This document shows, one piece after another, positions 55,201 through 64,000 of a DNA stretch of 64,000 nucleotides; position 1 is the stretch's first letter; every line of letters begins with the position of its first letter. Origin of the DNA: Lutjanus erythropterus (taxonomy: Eukaryota; Chordata; Actinopteri; Lutjaniformes; Lutjanidae); the NCBI GenBank assembly GCA_020091685.1, contig CM034613.1, forward strand, positions 22,981,461 through 23,045,460, read 5' to 3'. Made by a program: the position numbers and the translations under genes. The notes beneath the pieces were generated by a model. It was not told where the DNA came from. It did not search any database and saw nothing but the letters and a program-made list of their open reading frames with translations.

Positions 55201-56078
55201 TGTACTTAAGTAGAAGAAAATAGTTCCTTCATGAAGTTGCTCACAACAAAGTCTGTAGATTATCTTAAGTAACCGAATCATGATTTCTGGAGAGAAACCT
55301 TGCTGTTGAGTTTTGAATGAATGTTTTTGGTACTTTGATATCTCCAAAACTATTTAGAGGGATAAACAGTACTACAGGTAAAAGGAAAACTATGTATTCT
55401 GTCTTTTTCTTTCAGGCTCTCACTTTGTCTATTTTCTCTCACCTTGCGGTAATTCTTCCTCTTCACCATCTTCATCCCCTCTTCTTGCTCCCTCTTCATC
55501 CTCCTCTCCTCCTCTCCCTCCTCCCCCTCTTCTCTCCCCCTCTTCTTGTCTCTGATCAGGACCTGGTCGTCCGCATCCTCCCGGGCCGCGAAGTGAACCA
55601 GCGTGGGCTCCTTCCCTCCTCCTGACTTCTCGTTCACTTTCTCCGTCTCTACCTCGATTATCACCCTGGTGACCTGCGGGTCAGCTGGAGTCTCCGTGCC
55701 CAGACCAGGCCTCTCATCCCCGGCTGCGTCCTCTTCATCTCTCCCGTCCTTCTGCTTCCTCCTGGAGCTTCTTCTCCACCTGCTGCTGCGGCGGCTGGGT
55801 TTCCTCCGGAGCAGAGTCTCCCCGTCGTCTTCCATCATGCCTTCGTTGAAGCCAAACACCTCAGTGTCATCGGCTCCAGAAGCGTGCACCACACTTGGGT
55901 TTGGGTTGCCCACCCCTCTGTTACTGTCCTCCACCTCTTGTCCCCTCACTTCCTCCGCTTCTCCGGCGGCCTCGGGCTCATCCAGGCGACCGTAGAAGCC
56001 GCTGGACTTGTCCAGAAACTTTGGGGCCCGGATGGAGCTCCGCACAGAGCTTTTCCTGGAGTTCTTGCCAATTGTCAT
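52144..56078 (-). CDS. Uncharacterised charged protein with C11orf86-like C-terminal motif
   Basis: Two coding exons, 55443-56078 and 52144-52299, join in phase 0 into 263 residues, preceded by a non-coding exon near 57958-58060. The protein starts [20 protein letters not shown] and continues [14 protein letters not shown], then an acidic Glu/Gly segment, [10 protein letters not shown] (73-82), a Ser/Arg-rich basic cluster (about 89-112), and a Glu/Arg-rich charged stretch (about 185-205). The last exon gives [20 protein letters not shown] (218-237) and a basic Ser/Pro tail. There is no signal peptide or membrane segment, and it looks largely disordered. The WEAF...SVTL motif recalls, from memory, the C terminus of human C11orf86 (RRRWESF...SVTL), another 11q13 gene; the rest does not obviously match. 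The ATG at 56078 was chosen because no in-frame ATG precedes it within the exon. The function is unknown to me. Confidence 0.75.
52866..53122. mobile_element. hAT-like MITE
   Basis: The right end 'gagacccactacttgggaac' plus 'cactg' and the left-end 'cagcatgtgacccc' are the inverted terminal phrases of the CAGTGGTTCCCAA class. About 250 bases, non-coding. Confidence 0.5.
53280..53960. repeat. Dispersed repeat with internal TAGCTAGC tandem, copy 2
   Basis: The array 'gtttgctagcgagctaaaac', 'aaagttaacaaaacattac' recurs four to five times (53280-53600). The tail 'gactcagcagagaa', 'ctgaattaatgga', 'aactggcagactttctt', 'aagtttagagtaaaacctc' and 'gtttggtgcaacaaaatt' parallels 35280-35730. The unit here includes 'tgatggctgaacagaaaaac' between subrepeats, which copy 1 lacks. 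Confidence 0.7.
55237..55378. mobile_element. Fragment of the TTAAAGGGACAGTTCACC class element
   Basis: 'taagtaaccgaatcatgatt' with 'tctggagagaaacc' and 'tagagggataaacagtactacag' parallel 36335-36515 of the full element. Only the interior is preserved. Confidence 0.55.
55443..56078 (-). CDS. C11orf86-like gene, first coding exon
   Basis: 212 codons from ATG (56078-56076) to AAG|GTGAGA (donor at 55442). The exon continues upstream as 5'UTR to an acceptor 'ttttcag' at about 56123. The opposite strand is also open for long stretches because of the biased codons; those frames lack splice or start support. Confidence 0.78.
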
Positions 56079-56123
56079 CTTCTTTTGTCTTCTGTGCTTC
56101 ACAGCTCCTTTTTTTTTTTACCT

Positions 56124-57957
56124 CTGAAAAGATATGGGCAAGAGAGATTAGAGATTAATACTGTTACATAACCCTGCCCTCACCCTCACTCTTTTGGGTC
56201 TCCATATTTTGCACACACAGTCCTAATAATTTCATAGTAGCTGCCAAAGAATTTCATATTAGCCAAAGTTCAGGAAAGGTTATGATAGACGATAAAAAAG
56301 GTAATAAAAGCAAAGTGAAAATGCCCGTCTGTTCCAGACCTGACTCTCTGTGTGTGTAAATATGTGTAGGTCACAGTCAGCGTTATCAGGGTTGTGATGA
56401 TAACTGAATGTCAAAGCTAAAGATATGATGTTCTTACAACCAAAGACAAACACACACATGGACACACGGACTCAGACTTTGACACTGATTCAACCAGTTG
56501 GACGCTGCCAAAATCAATGACTTCATTCACTTAATGCCAAAGTCAGCCTATAATTGTTGGCTCATTATCAATAGTCTCAAAAGAGTGAGGATAAAGTTCA
56601 ATAATTTTATTGGATGGCAGGTTATTTCCATCAGCCATGTGGGGCAAAACGCCAGGGGTGAAAAAATGTTTTGTTGTGTAGTTTGGCTGTGTGATAATTA
56701 GGCTTTAAATCTTTACAAGAAAGCCTGACATAAGAAACAAGTCTGCACAAATTCAGCACTTGTGATTTTTCCAGTCAGTTGACAACAATCAAATTAAAGA
56801 TAAACTTATTTACAATTATAGTTTTCCCTTATGTTGATTTATATTATTGCCTTACTTTTGTATTTTAGCTAACAGAACTATGGCATCTATTATAAAGAAA
56901 AACTTAAACAAATAGTTTGACATTTGTGGAAATGTCTGACTCTCTGCCAGAAAGTCAGTAAGCAAGATCAATAGAGCTCCCATGGCTGTCTGAATGTGAA
57001 GGTGCAGTCAGCAGCTGATTAGCTTAGCTTAGCATAAAGACTGAAAACAGGGGGAATCAGCTAATCTGTCTCTGTCCAAGGGTCAAAAATCTGTTTCAGA
57101 ACTTCTAATGTTCATAATTAACATGTTATCAGTCTTTTGCTTAATTCATACAAATACAAAAGCATAAAAAAAGTTTTTAAAAAAGTTTTCCAGGCTAGCT
57201 GTTTCCCCGTTTTTATTCTTTATGCTAAGAAAGGTTACATATTTTAGCTTTAAGAGTATTTCTCACATTACACATTACATTTTGAAGCTTTTTTTTAGTT
57301 TTTAAATACTTTTTTAATACTAATGTAATTTTAATAGGTCATGCACTTTAGCGTTTATGTTTTATTAAATGGTAGCATATACTGTATAATACATTCAGAT
57401 ATGTTGTGGATTAAAACTATCCTTTTTTATGGACTTTGGTGTCTGTAAGCAAGTTAAAAAAAGTGAAACAATGGTTGTTACAGGAATGGCTTAAAAAAAT
57501 GTAAAAATACATACATGCAATATCTAGATTCTATGCATGTGATAAATTCCATTAAGCCATGTGGAGGTCACATGTCTCACGTCCAAAATCACGAAGTAAA
57601 GATAGAGACACATATTGAACAAGAGTTAAAATAAAAAAAAAGGGAAGCAGAGGGTGAACGTGACAAGGAAGAAGAAAGACACCGGCAGAGCTGAATCTAA
57701 AATGTAATGATGAGAATGTAGACAAAGCAAACAAAATGATTAAAAGAGCAGCAAACAGGTAAACACATAATAAATCCAACAAACAAGACTTAAAGAAAGA
57801 AAAAAAATAATTCAGCTTCCTGCATTTCATTGAGAGAAGAAACAAGAGAGCTGCCACTTCTTTTTTTTACATAAAGTGCACATGAACACATGATAATTAA
57901 TCTTTAAAAATGTCATAATGCAGAATATTTAAGATAAGAAAGAGCTGCAGGTCTTAC
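56124..57957. other. First intron of the C11orf86-like gene
   Basis: No exon is recognised. Copies of the 'agcttagcataaagactg' repeat occur at 57026 and, inverted, near 57217. Confidence 0.45.
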
Positions 57958-58100
57958 CTGATGTCTAACTGCTGTCTCTGCGTCTGTGTATGTGTGTGCG
58001 TCTGTGTGTGTGTGTGAGCAATGCCTCTCCTGAGTGTGTGTGAGTCTGAGTGAATGACAGAGCCGGGAGCTCAGGATACTCCCCTAACACACAACGTCAC
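57958..58100 (-). other. Probable non-coding exon 1 and promoter of the C11orf86-like gene
   Basis: A strong donor CAG|GTAAGAC ends an exon at 57958. The exon sequence (GACAGCAGTTAGACATCAG) is preceded by purine/CA-rich DNA. It has no ATG-led frame of note. The transcription start, perhaps 58030-58100, is a guess. A (CA)n tract follows at 58167-58201. Confidence 0.5.
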
Positions 58101-58164
58101 ACACCCACCCTGCCCCAACCTGCAGCGCTGTCGTCACCAGAGCAAATACACACATACAGAACGG

Positions 58165-58166
<2 letters not shown>

Positions 58167-58201
<35 letters not shown>
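58167..58201. repeat. (CA)n microsatellite
   Basis: About 17 CA dinucleotides, upstream of the inferred exon 1 of the C11orf86-like gene. Confidence 0.95.
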
Positions 58202-58204
<3 letters not shown>

Positions 58205-58209
58205 GCAGC

Positions 58210-60120
58210 AAAGCACTCTCGCTCTCAAGAGACTCTTTGTCTCCCTTCCTCTGACTCTTTCCTCCACAACACACACCTCTACTTTACATCCTTAAACACA
58301 CATTTACTCTGAGATAAAGCTCTGATTTAAAATACGTGAAACAAAAACGCCGTGTCAACGCGCACCGTCAAACACTGAGGTCACAAAACACGTGACCTCC
58401 GGATCATCCCTCTCTGATCTATCATTCATTAACCATGAACGTCCTCAGCTGTCCTAAATAAACCTGCAGAGTAGAGATGTCACTTTCGGTTCAACGTTAT
58501 GAGCTTTTAATCATCTTCAACACACAATCCAACTCCTACATCACACGAGGACATAATGGCAATTCATAAATGTTTTCAAGACAATCTCGTGCGTGCAGGA
58601 TTTATATTTATAGGTGGCGATTTTGCCACCTGCAAATAAATGCATTTAGGCTGAGTTAGCAGGCCATTTTTATCTCCTTTAATCAAGAAAACAAACCTAA
58701 AAAGGAAACTCACTGCAACAGACTTTTGAGTTTTGAGCTCAAACTCTGCAGTTTTTAAATAAACTAAAAAAAAGTTTTGTTGGCCTCTTTTCTTTAGTTG
58801 AGATGATTTACTTTTCTCCTTTCAGAAATTGTTCATCATCATTATTTGGGTGCTTGAAAATCAGTTGGTTTTAATTCAAAATTTTAAAATATTAAGCATT
58901 ATTCACTTTCACTTCAGGTTTACTCAATAATTTTTTAAATACAGTTTATTTGGGGGTTTTCTGAAACTCAACGGCTCAAGTTTATCTAAAGAAGAAAAGT
59001 AAATTATCTCAACAAAACATTATTAGTTTCTTCAGAACTTCAGAGTTTGAGTTGGGCTCAAAGCTAAAAAAAACTATTAAAGTAAGCTGCCCTGAAATTC
59101 TGAAGTTTCTAAACTTTTTCATTTTCACAGCGCAGGACATTTTAGCCTCCTTCATTAATGAGACAAATTTAGACAGAGTTAGAAAAGCTGTACTGCAGAT
59201 ATATATAATCTTAAATTTGCAGAATTCCTTCCACAGTCTTTTTATTTATTTGGTGACCCAACTAAAATCTCCTGTGACCCAGGTATGGGCCACGACCCAG
59301 TGTTTGGGAATGACCGTCTTACTGCACATGTCCTAAACACCTGTGAAACTAATTCTCATCTGCCTCAACTGATGCTGCTAATTAGCAAATTTTGCTGCAG
59401 TAGTGTGGGATCATGGGAGTTTGTTCATTGTTAAACAGCAGCTGTGACAGATGAAAATGTGTGTATGTAGCGTGACTCAGACTCAGACAGAAGTCATGAG
59501 GTCATGAGGTCATGCATTAAAGTTTTATTCGCGTTACATTTAGTCACATGGGCCGTCTTCCTTCCTCAGTCTATGATATATTTGACACATCTCAGGGTTT
59601 TCCCAGCAACTAGTAGGAAACCTTTACTGTAATAAATGGCAGATTTCTCTGAGTCTGAACATTGATGGAAAAGTTTCGGATAATTGAGTCCCAATTTAAT
59701 GGCAAAAAACAATCATGAGATTAAAATGTGTTTTGCATGTGATTCAAATTCATCATGTCTGCCTCTGAAATCAGGTCATTTTGCCTTCATGTCCACTAAT
59801 ACATCCAGAACACAACTCTGTACTGATAAACTGAATATCCTGATGGAAAGTGTGTGTGAGTACGTAGATAAAATGATTGAGCTCAGTCACTGAATGTTAT
59901 CTTAATGTTTGGATGGTAAACACTGTGTCTGGGTGGGACAGGGAGTGTGAGCTGATCACCTTCGTGTGTGTGCGTGTGTGTGTGCTGAGTAATTATCTAC
60001 ATGCCTACATGTTTTTCTTCAGGATGTACAGGACTCACACACCTACCTTTTGTGCATGCACACACACGCATAACAGTGTGAGGCGAGGACACACCAACAT
60101 CTAGATAACACACAAAAGTA
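58210..60120. other. Spacer, no gene seen
   Basis: AT-rich, without supported exons. At 59250-59312 lies an end fragment 'aatctcctgtgacccaggta...cacgacccagtgtttggg' that matches the hAT-like 'gggtcgcgaccc' class, also seen at 44858-44915 ('agatctcctgtgacccacat'). Confidence 0.45.
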
Positions 60121-60123
60121 CAT

Positions 60124-60740
60124 TAAAGGGATAGTTCTCCATACCAAACTCCATAGGCAAAATCAGTCATTTTAATTTTGCAGAACACAGGAGTTGCTGG
60201 TCAACCGCTGCCTCAACCTGTTAGGTTGTTTGTGTTGTTGTGTGACTTCAGTGGTTTAAAACGTTAGTTCTGATTCACCAAAGTCACACTATAACACAAA
60301 CAAACTAGCTGATGGAGGCCGCAGTAGACCAGCAGCTCCTGTGTTCTGTGAGGTAAAATGACTGATTTCACCCATGGAGTTTGGTTGGTTTGGAGAGAGC
60401 GATATTTGGCTTGTATAAAAACTATTTCCTGTTAGAAAAGGCTGCCTAATGGTGAAGTTAAGTGGTGAAAGCAGCACACTGCTTGATTGACTATCAATAA
60501 ATACCTCATATAACTCCACATTTAATAATAGTTCATTACACCAGACGAGCAGTATGGAGGCATTTTATGTTTTTTTATTGTTGTTTTTGACATTTGAAAA
60601 CTGGATTCTGCAACACTGTTTTCCTGTGAAACTCCAGCAGTGTTTTGCAGACCAACAAAATAAACCTGACCTTCAATCGGGCATGAAGGTGAGTAGATAA
60701 TGACTGAATTTTCATTTTGGGGTGAACTATCCCTTTAAAT
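60124..60740. mobile_element. TTAA-flanked composite MITE
   Basis: Starts 'ttaaagggatagttctccat' and ends 'gtgaactatccctttaa', with clear inverted ends. The interior holds a large imperfect palindrome: 'gcagaacacaggagttgctg' near 60180 against 'cagcagctcctgtgttctg' near 60331. The right quarter (60536-60740) is the 'agtagataatgactgaattt' block shared with other copies, so two related families seem to be joined. Confidence 0.7.
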
Positions 60741-61479
60741 GGAGTGTGTGTTATTCAAGGGTGAAAGCATGACAGAGCAGATGATTACAGCTTAAAGTTT
60801 ACAGTAATTTAATACTTTCTTCTGTCACAGGTAGTCTGGTCTGCAGGTTTATGTGTGTGTGTGTGCGTTTGTCAGTGAATCATCGTGGATCAAAAGATGG
60901 CGTGCGTCTGGCTCTATGACTTCAGCTCCTCTTACTCACCTTCATCCTATACCAGCCTCGTGTGAGTGTGTGTTGGGTGATGAGGCAGACTCACACCTCC
61001 CTGACACTCCATATAGGGTCACCGAGCAGGCGAGGGGGCGTAAGCAGCTGTCAATCACACAGGCCTGTAAAAACAAAAAAAACAAAAAAACAAACCTCAG
61101 CTGTGTTGAGGTTAAAGAACCCCCGCCCACGTGGGTAACCACTGATGACGGTACCGGACGCCAGGAGCAGGCTGCCACGGCCGCTGTCAAGCAGGGACAA
61201 GTTGGGGTTTTGATACTGTGGCTGCATGATTAGCGTTGTTTTTCATGTGGTGAAACTGGAGAAAAACAGGTGGAGAGAAAACCTAAAACACAGAATTAGA
61301 GAAGTAGAAGAAAAAGAACTTTATTAAAAGTAAAAGTACTTGTTCTGCAAATGATTATATTTTATAGTATCAGTACTGATGAATCAATGCACAAGTAGAG
61401 GTCAGTGGAGCTCATTTTAATTACCTTGTACAGTGGAGTTCAGTACAAGAAACAGTAACAATGCAGAGATTCTGCAGTG

Positions 61480-62145
61480 CTGTTTTCCTGCAGTGTTTTG
61501 TGCTAAAAAACCTAAACCTGACCTTCAATCAGCGTGAGGGTTAGCAGATAATTACTAATTTTTCATTTTTTGTGTGAACTAACCCTTTAAAGGAACAGAA
61601 AGTTCTGGTATGTTTCTACTAAAAGGGATGGTTCAGATTATTTAATATGGAGTTATATGAGATGGTCAGTGGATGTAGATGGCAGTTTACAGAAGCGAGA
61701 GGGGCAAGAGCACGAAATATTTTACAATACAATATTTTCACCACTTTACTCCACCATCAGGCAGCCTTCACTGACAGGAAATTGTTGTTATACAAGCCAA
61801 ATATCGCTCTCTCCAAACCAGCCAAACTCCATGGATGAAAACATTAATTTTACCTCACAGAACACAGGAGTTGCAGGTCTACCGCGGCCTCCATCCGTTA
61901 GTTTGTTTGTGTTATTGAGCGATTTTGACGAATCTGAACTAACCTTTTAAAGCACAGAAATCACACAACACCACAAACAAACTAAGAGGTTGAGGCAACG
62001 GTAGGTGAGCAACTCCTATGTTGTGTGAGGTAAAATTACTGATTTTGCCTATGGAGTTTGGTTGGTTTGGATAGAGCAATATTTGGCTTATATTACGGCA
62101 GTTTCCTATTGATTAAGGCTCTGTGACAGCAAGGTGAAGCGGTGA
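61480..62145. mobile_element. Two adjacent MITE copies (61480-61592 and about 61618-62145)
   Basis: 61500-61592 is an inverted end of the TTAAAGGGATAGT class ('gtgtgaactaaccctttaa'). From about 61618 a second copy of the palindromic family found at 42383 and 60124 begins ('aaaagggatggttcag') and carries 'cagaacacaggagttgcagg' and its inverted partner 'gagcaactcctatgttgtg'. A translated KPNIALSKPAKLHG-like peptide comes from this repeat. Confidence 0.6.
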
Positions 62146-62755
62146 AAATATTCTAAATATAGCATAAACTTACACTGATATAGATTTTTTTTAAGTGGAC
62201 TTTTTTAAAACCCTTTTTTTGTTCACCCTGTCCACAGCAGTTCACGGTTAGCTTCTGGGCTGGTTCTCCTCTCAGCATCTCCAAACTGGGTATGTGACAC
62301 TCAAGAAAATTGTACAGTACTTGAGTCAAAGTACAGACATATGTGACAAAGGTCACAGACATACTGCATGACAAGTCAGTGAAGTGTGACAGTGTTTAGT
62401 AGTGTGTTACCTGACGCACTCAGAGAACAGATGTGCTGTTGGCTGTGATTCAAAAAAAGCACATTATGCAGGCAGCTGAGACAGTCATTCAACGTCTGTG
62501 TCAAGTCAGCGTTTCTTGAACTAGTCGGGGACAGAATCCAACACGTGCTGCAAAAGAAAAGGCCCTTTAAGACGGGGGACGGGACAAGCTGCAGCCAACA
62601 AAAGGATGTTATATAAATGAAGTTCTGTAAATCTGACAGTTCCTGTACCTCGAGAACAGAGTGAAAAGCGGCGGCCGCGGGGTCAATTCCTCCTGAACAA
62701 CTTACATCAACACATGTAGTAAACAGACGACACAACAGGTTTTACATTATCTAGG

Positions 62756-64000
62756 TTTATTTTCAAGGCCAAGGACAGACATTACCACATTGTACAATGT
62801 AAAGAACAATATTACAGTAATAAATACATTATACACCAGTAGAGAACTGACTTACAGGCACTAATTACACTTAAGCAGGCACTAGCTTGTTTTTACAGTA
62901 TCATACAACAGTAGCCGAGGAGCACTTGCTTGAGCTATAATGTTATTTTGCTCTTTATTCTTCCAACTTCTGAGGATGTCAGGGAAGAAAATCAAGCTCA
63001 GCTCGAGTACTTCAATTCATATTTGATCAAATACACTCTTGAAATACTGCTACTGTAAAGTACCAGGGATTTCCTGCCCGTTAAAGGCAAATTCAAGTCT
63101 TTTTCTCGTCGTCAGAGTGTGAAAATGTAACATGAACGGCGTGCTGTGTGTTTGTTTATTGCATAACGAATTTCTATGAGCTTCAGTAGTGTTGTTCCCT
63201 TATTCAGGGCTTCTAAATGGTCCACAAGCCTCATGTTTTTTAAAAAGCATCACTAAAAATATACACATAAAAATGCTGGCTAGAACTAGTTGTTATAGTT
63301 GTTGTTGTGCTGTGACACTACTGGAAACCAGCATTTGCACTCTGAGCTTTAAGACTAAAGGGTGTGGAACCTTTGCATCTCTGTATGTTACGTCTGTGTT
63401 GCAACACAGTGTTGTGTCTGTAAAACAGCTGGATGAGAGCAGAATAAATGCAAGGCAACAACTATCTAGTAGAGCCAGACAGATATATCGGTCACCCGAT
63501 ACAGCACAGCTTTAATATTAAATATCATATTGGGCAGAATATAATGCAGACTGCACTTATTTGTTTTCATTTTTTTCGTTTTTTTAGGCAGCATTTTCGG
63601 TAAGTTAATCCTTAATCAGTCCCTCCAGGAAGTTGCAAAATGCACGCAAATCCAACCGATTCCTGTGAAGTCTGTGCAGCCGTGCAATTTAGTCCAAAGT
63701 CTGCAACCTTTCCACAGATCTGACAGACAACAGTACCAGGCGAACGTCATGCACATACATTTCAATGACCGACTCAATAGACACCGCTGCATTTATCATT
63801 GCATCACTTTTATTTTATAATTTTGTGCTGTTTTGAGTTTGAACTCCGAAAGGATTTGGCTTCTTTGTGGAATCGGAGTTGCACTTCTTCATTTACAAAT
63901 GAAGCAGAAATAAATTGTTTTTTTGGTAAGGTTAGTTACAGCGCTCAGAATAGAGCGAGGTTTTGTTCTCCCTGGAAGAAGCTGCAACTTTCTTTTGCAA
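62756..64000 (-). terminator. Possible 3'UTR of a minus-strand gene beyond the right edge
   Basis: A minus-strand AATAAA lies at 62756-62761 (plus 'ggtttattttcaagg'). The DNA to its right has a UTR-like composition and few repeats up to the window end. No coding exon is seen. The assignment is tentative. Confidence 0.3.

Larger units (their letters stand above)
52300..55442. other. Intron between the coding exons of the C11orf86-like gene
   Basis: Contains an hAT-like MITE (52866-53122), the second copy of the TAGCTAGC-type repeat (53280-53960), a loosely repeated palindromic stretch 'gatgtggctatttgcacc' near 54785-54930, and a MITE fragment (55237-55378). No additional exon is supported. 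Confidence 0.5.

Noticed and set aside
56079-56102. Eight-residue upstream extension of the C11orf86-like protein (KHRRQKK)
   Set aside because: It depends on a GTG start; the first ATG in frame is at 56078.
55603-56171. Plus-strand frames of 87-130 aa opposite the C11orf86-like exon
   Set aside because: They are antisense shadows of a biased coding exon with no start, splice or family support.
1-64000. tRNA genes, CRISPR arrays, retroviral or LINE coding sequence
   Set aside because: No tRNA A/B-box pair in a cloverleaf, no array of equal spacers, and no reverse transcriptase or transposase motif was seen; the tandem repeats present are simple or minisatellite.

Overview
This window is nuclear DNA from a teleost fish, most likely a percomorph. 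The evidence is compact spliced genes with GT-AG introns, vertebrate protein families, long CA/GT and GATA microsatellites, and many short TTAA-flanked or hAT-like elements of the kind common in spiny-rayed fishes. Most open reading frames are noise in AT-rich introns, spacers and repeats. The real exons are short, and several fall below ordinary ORF-size limits, so they were placed from splice signals, reading phase and family knowledge.

Layout. (1) About 1-19,690, minus strand: the 5' end of ppp2r5b (PP2A B56-beta). Its first coding exon is at 18192-18384, a CpG-rich promoter/5'UTR lies at about 18385-19690, and the 18 kb to the left looks like its first intron, full of repeats and without recognised exons. 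(2) 19,700-28,200: a spacer with repeats, including a 66-bp minisatellite. (3) 28,234-37,560, minus strand: a complete three-exon BATF-family bZIP gene (batf2 by synteny, 397 aa). It has a TATA-like box, an AP-1 site and two strong ISRE/IRF motifs. (4) 40,251-43,803, plus strand: complete five-exon arl2 (184 aa), behind a CCAAT-box promoter. (5) About 44,935-49,978, minus strand: the snoRNA host gene snhg1 (U22 host gene) with about 14 small exons. Eleven box C/D snoRNAs are recognisable (SNORD25, 26 x2, 27 x2, 29, 30, 22, 31 x3), plus one candidate that matches no snoRNA known to me. (6) About 50,940-58,100, minus strand: a three-exon gene for a 263-aa charged protein whose C-terminal W-E-x-F...S-V-T-L motif recalls human C11orf86. 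(7) 58,200-64,000: repeats, then a possible 3'UTR of a minus-strand gene outside the window.

How the genes relate. Human PPP2R5B, BATF2 and ARL2 lie together on 11q13, so the left and middle parts keep ancestral order. As I remember it, SNHG1 lies a couple of megabases away in human, whereas here its 3' end faces that of arl2 about 1.1 kb away. snhg1 looks like a non-coding carrier: a TATA-like, 5'TOP-type promoter, tiny exons and almost always one snoRNA per intron. The snoRNAs guide 2'-O-methylation of 18S and 28S rRNA.

Main points of interest: the expanded snoRNA set with host exons duplicated alongside; the unassigned C/D snoRNA complementary to 18S rRNA in the intron where SNORD28 would be expected; the interferon-type promoter of batf2; CA repeats directly against 5' splice sites in arl2 and batf2; and the poorly characterised C11orf86-like gene.
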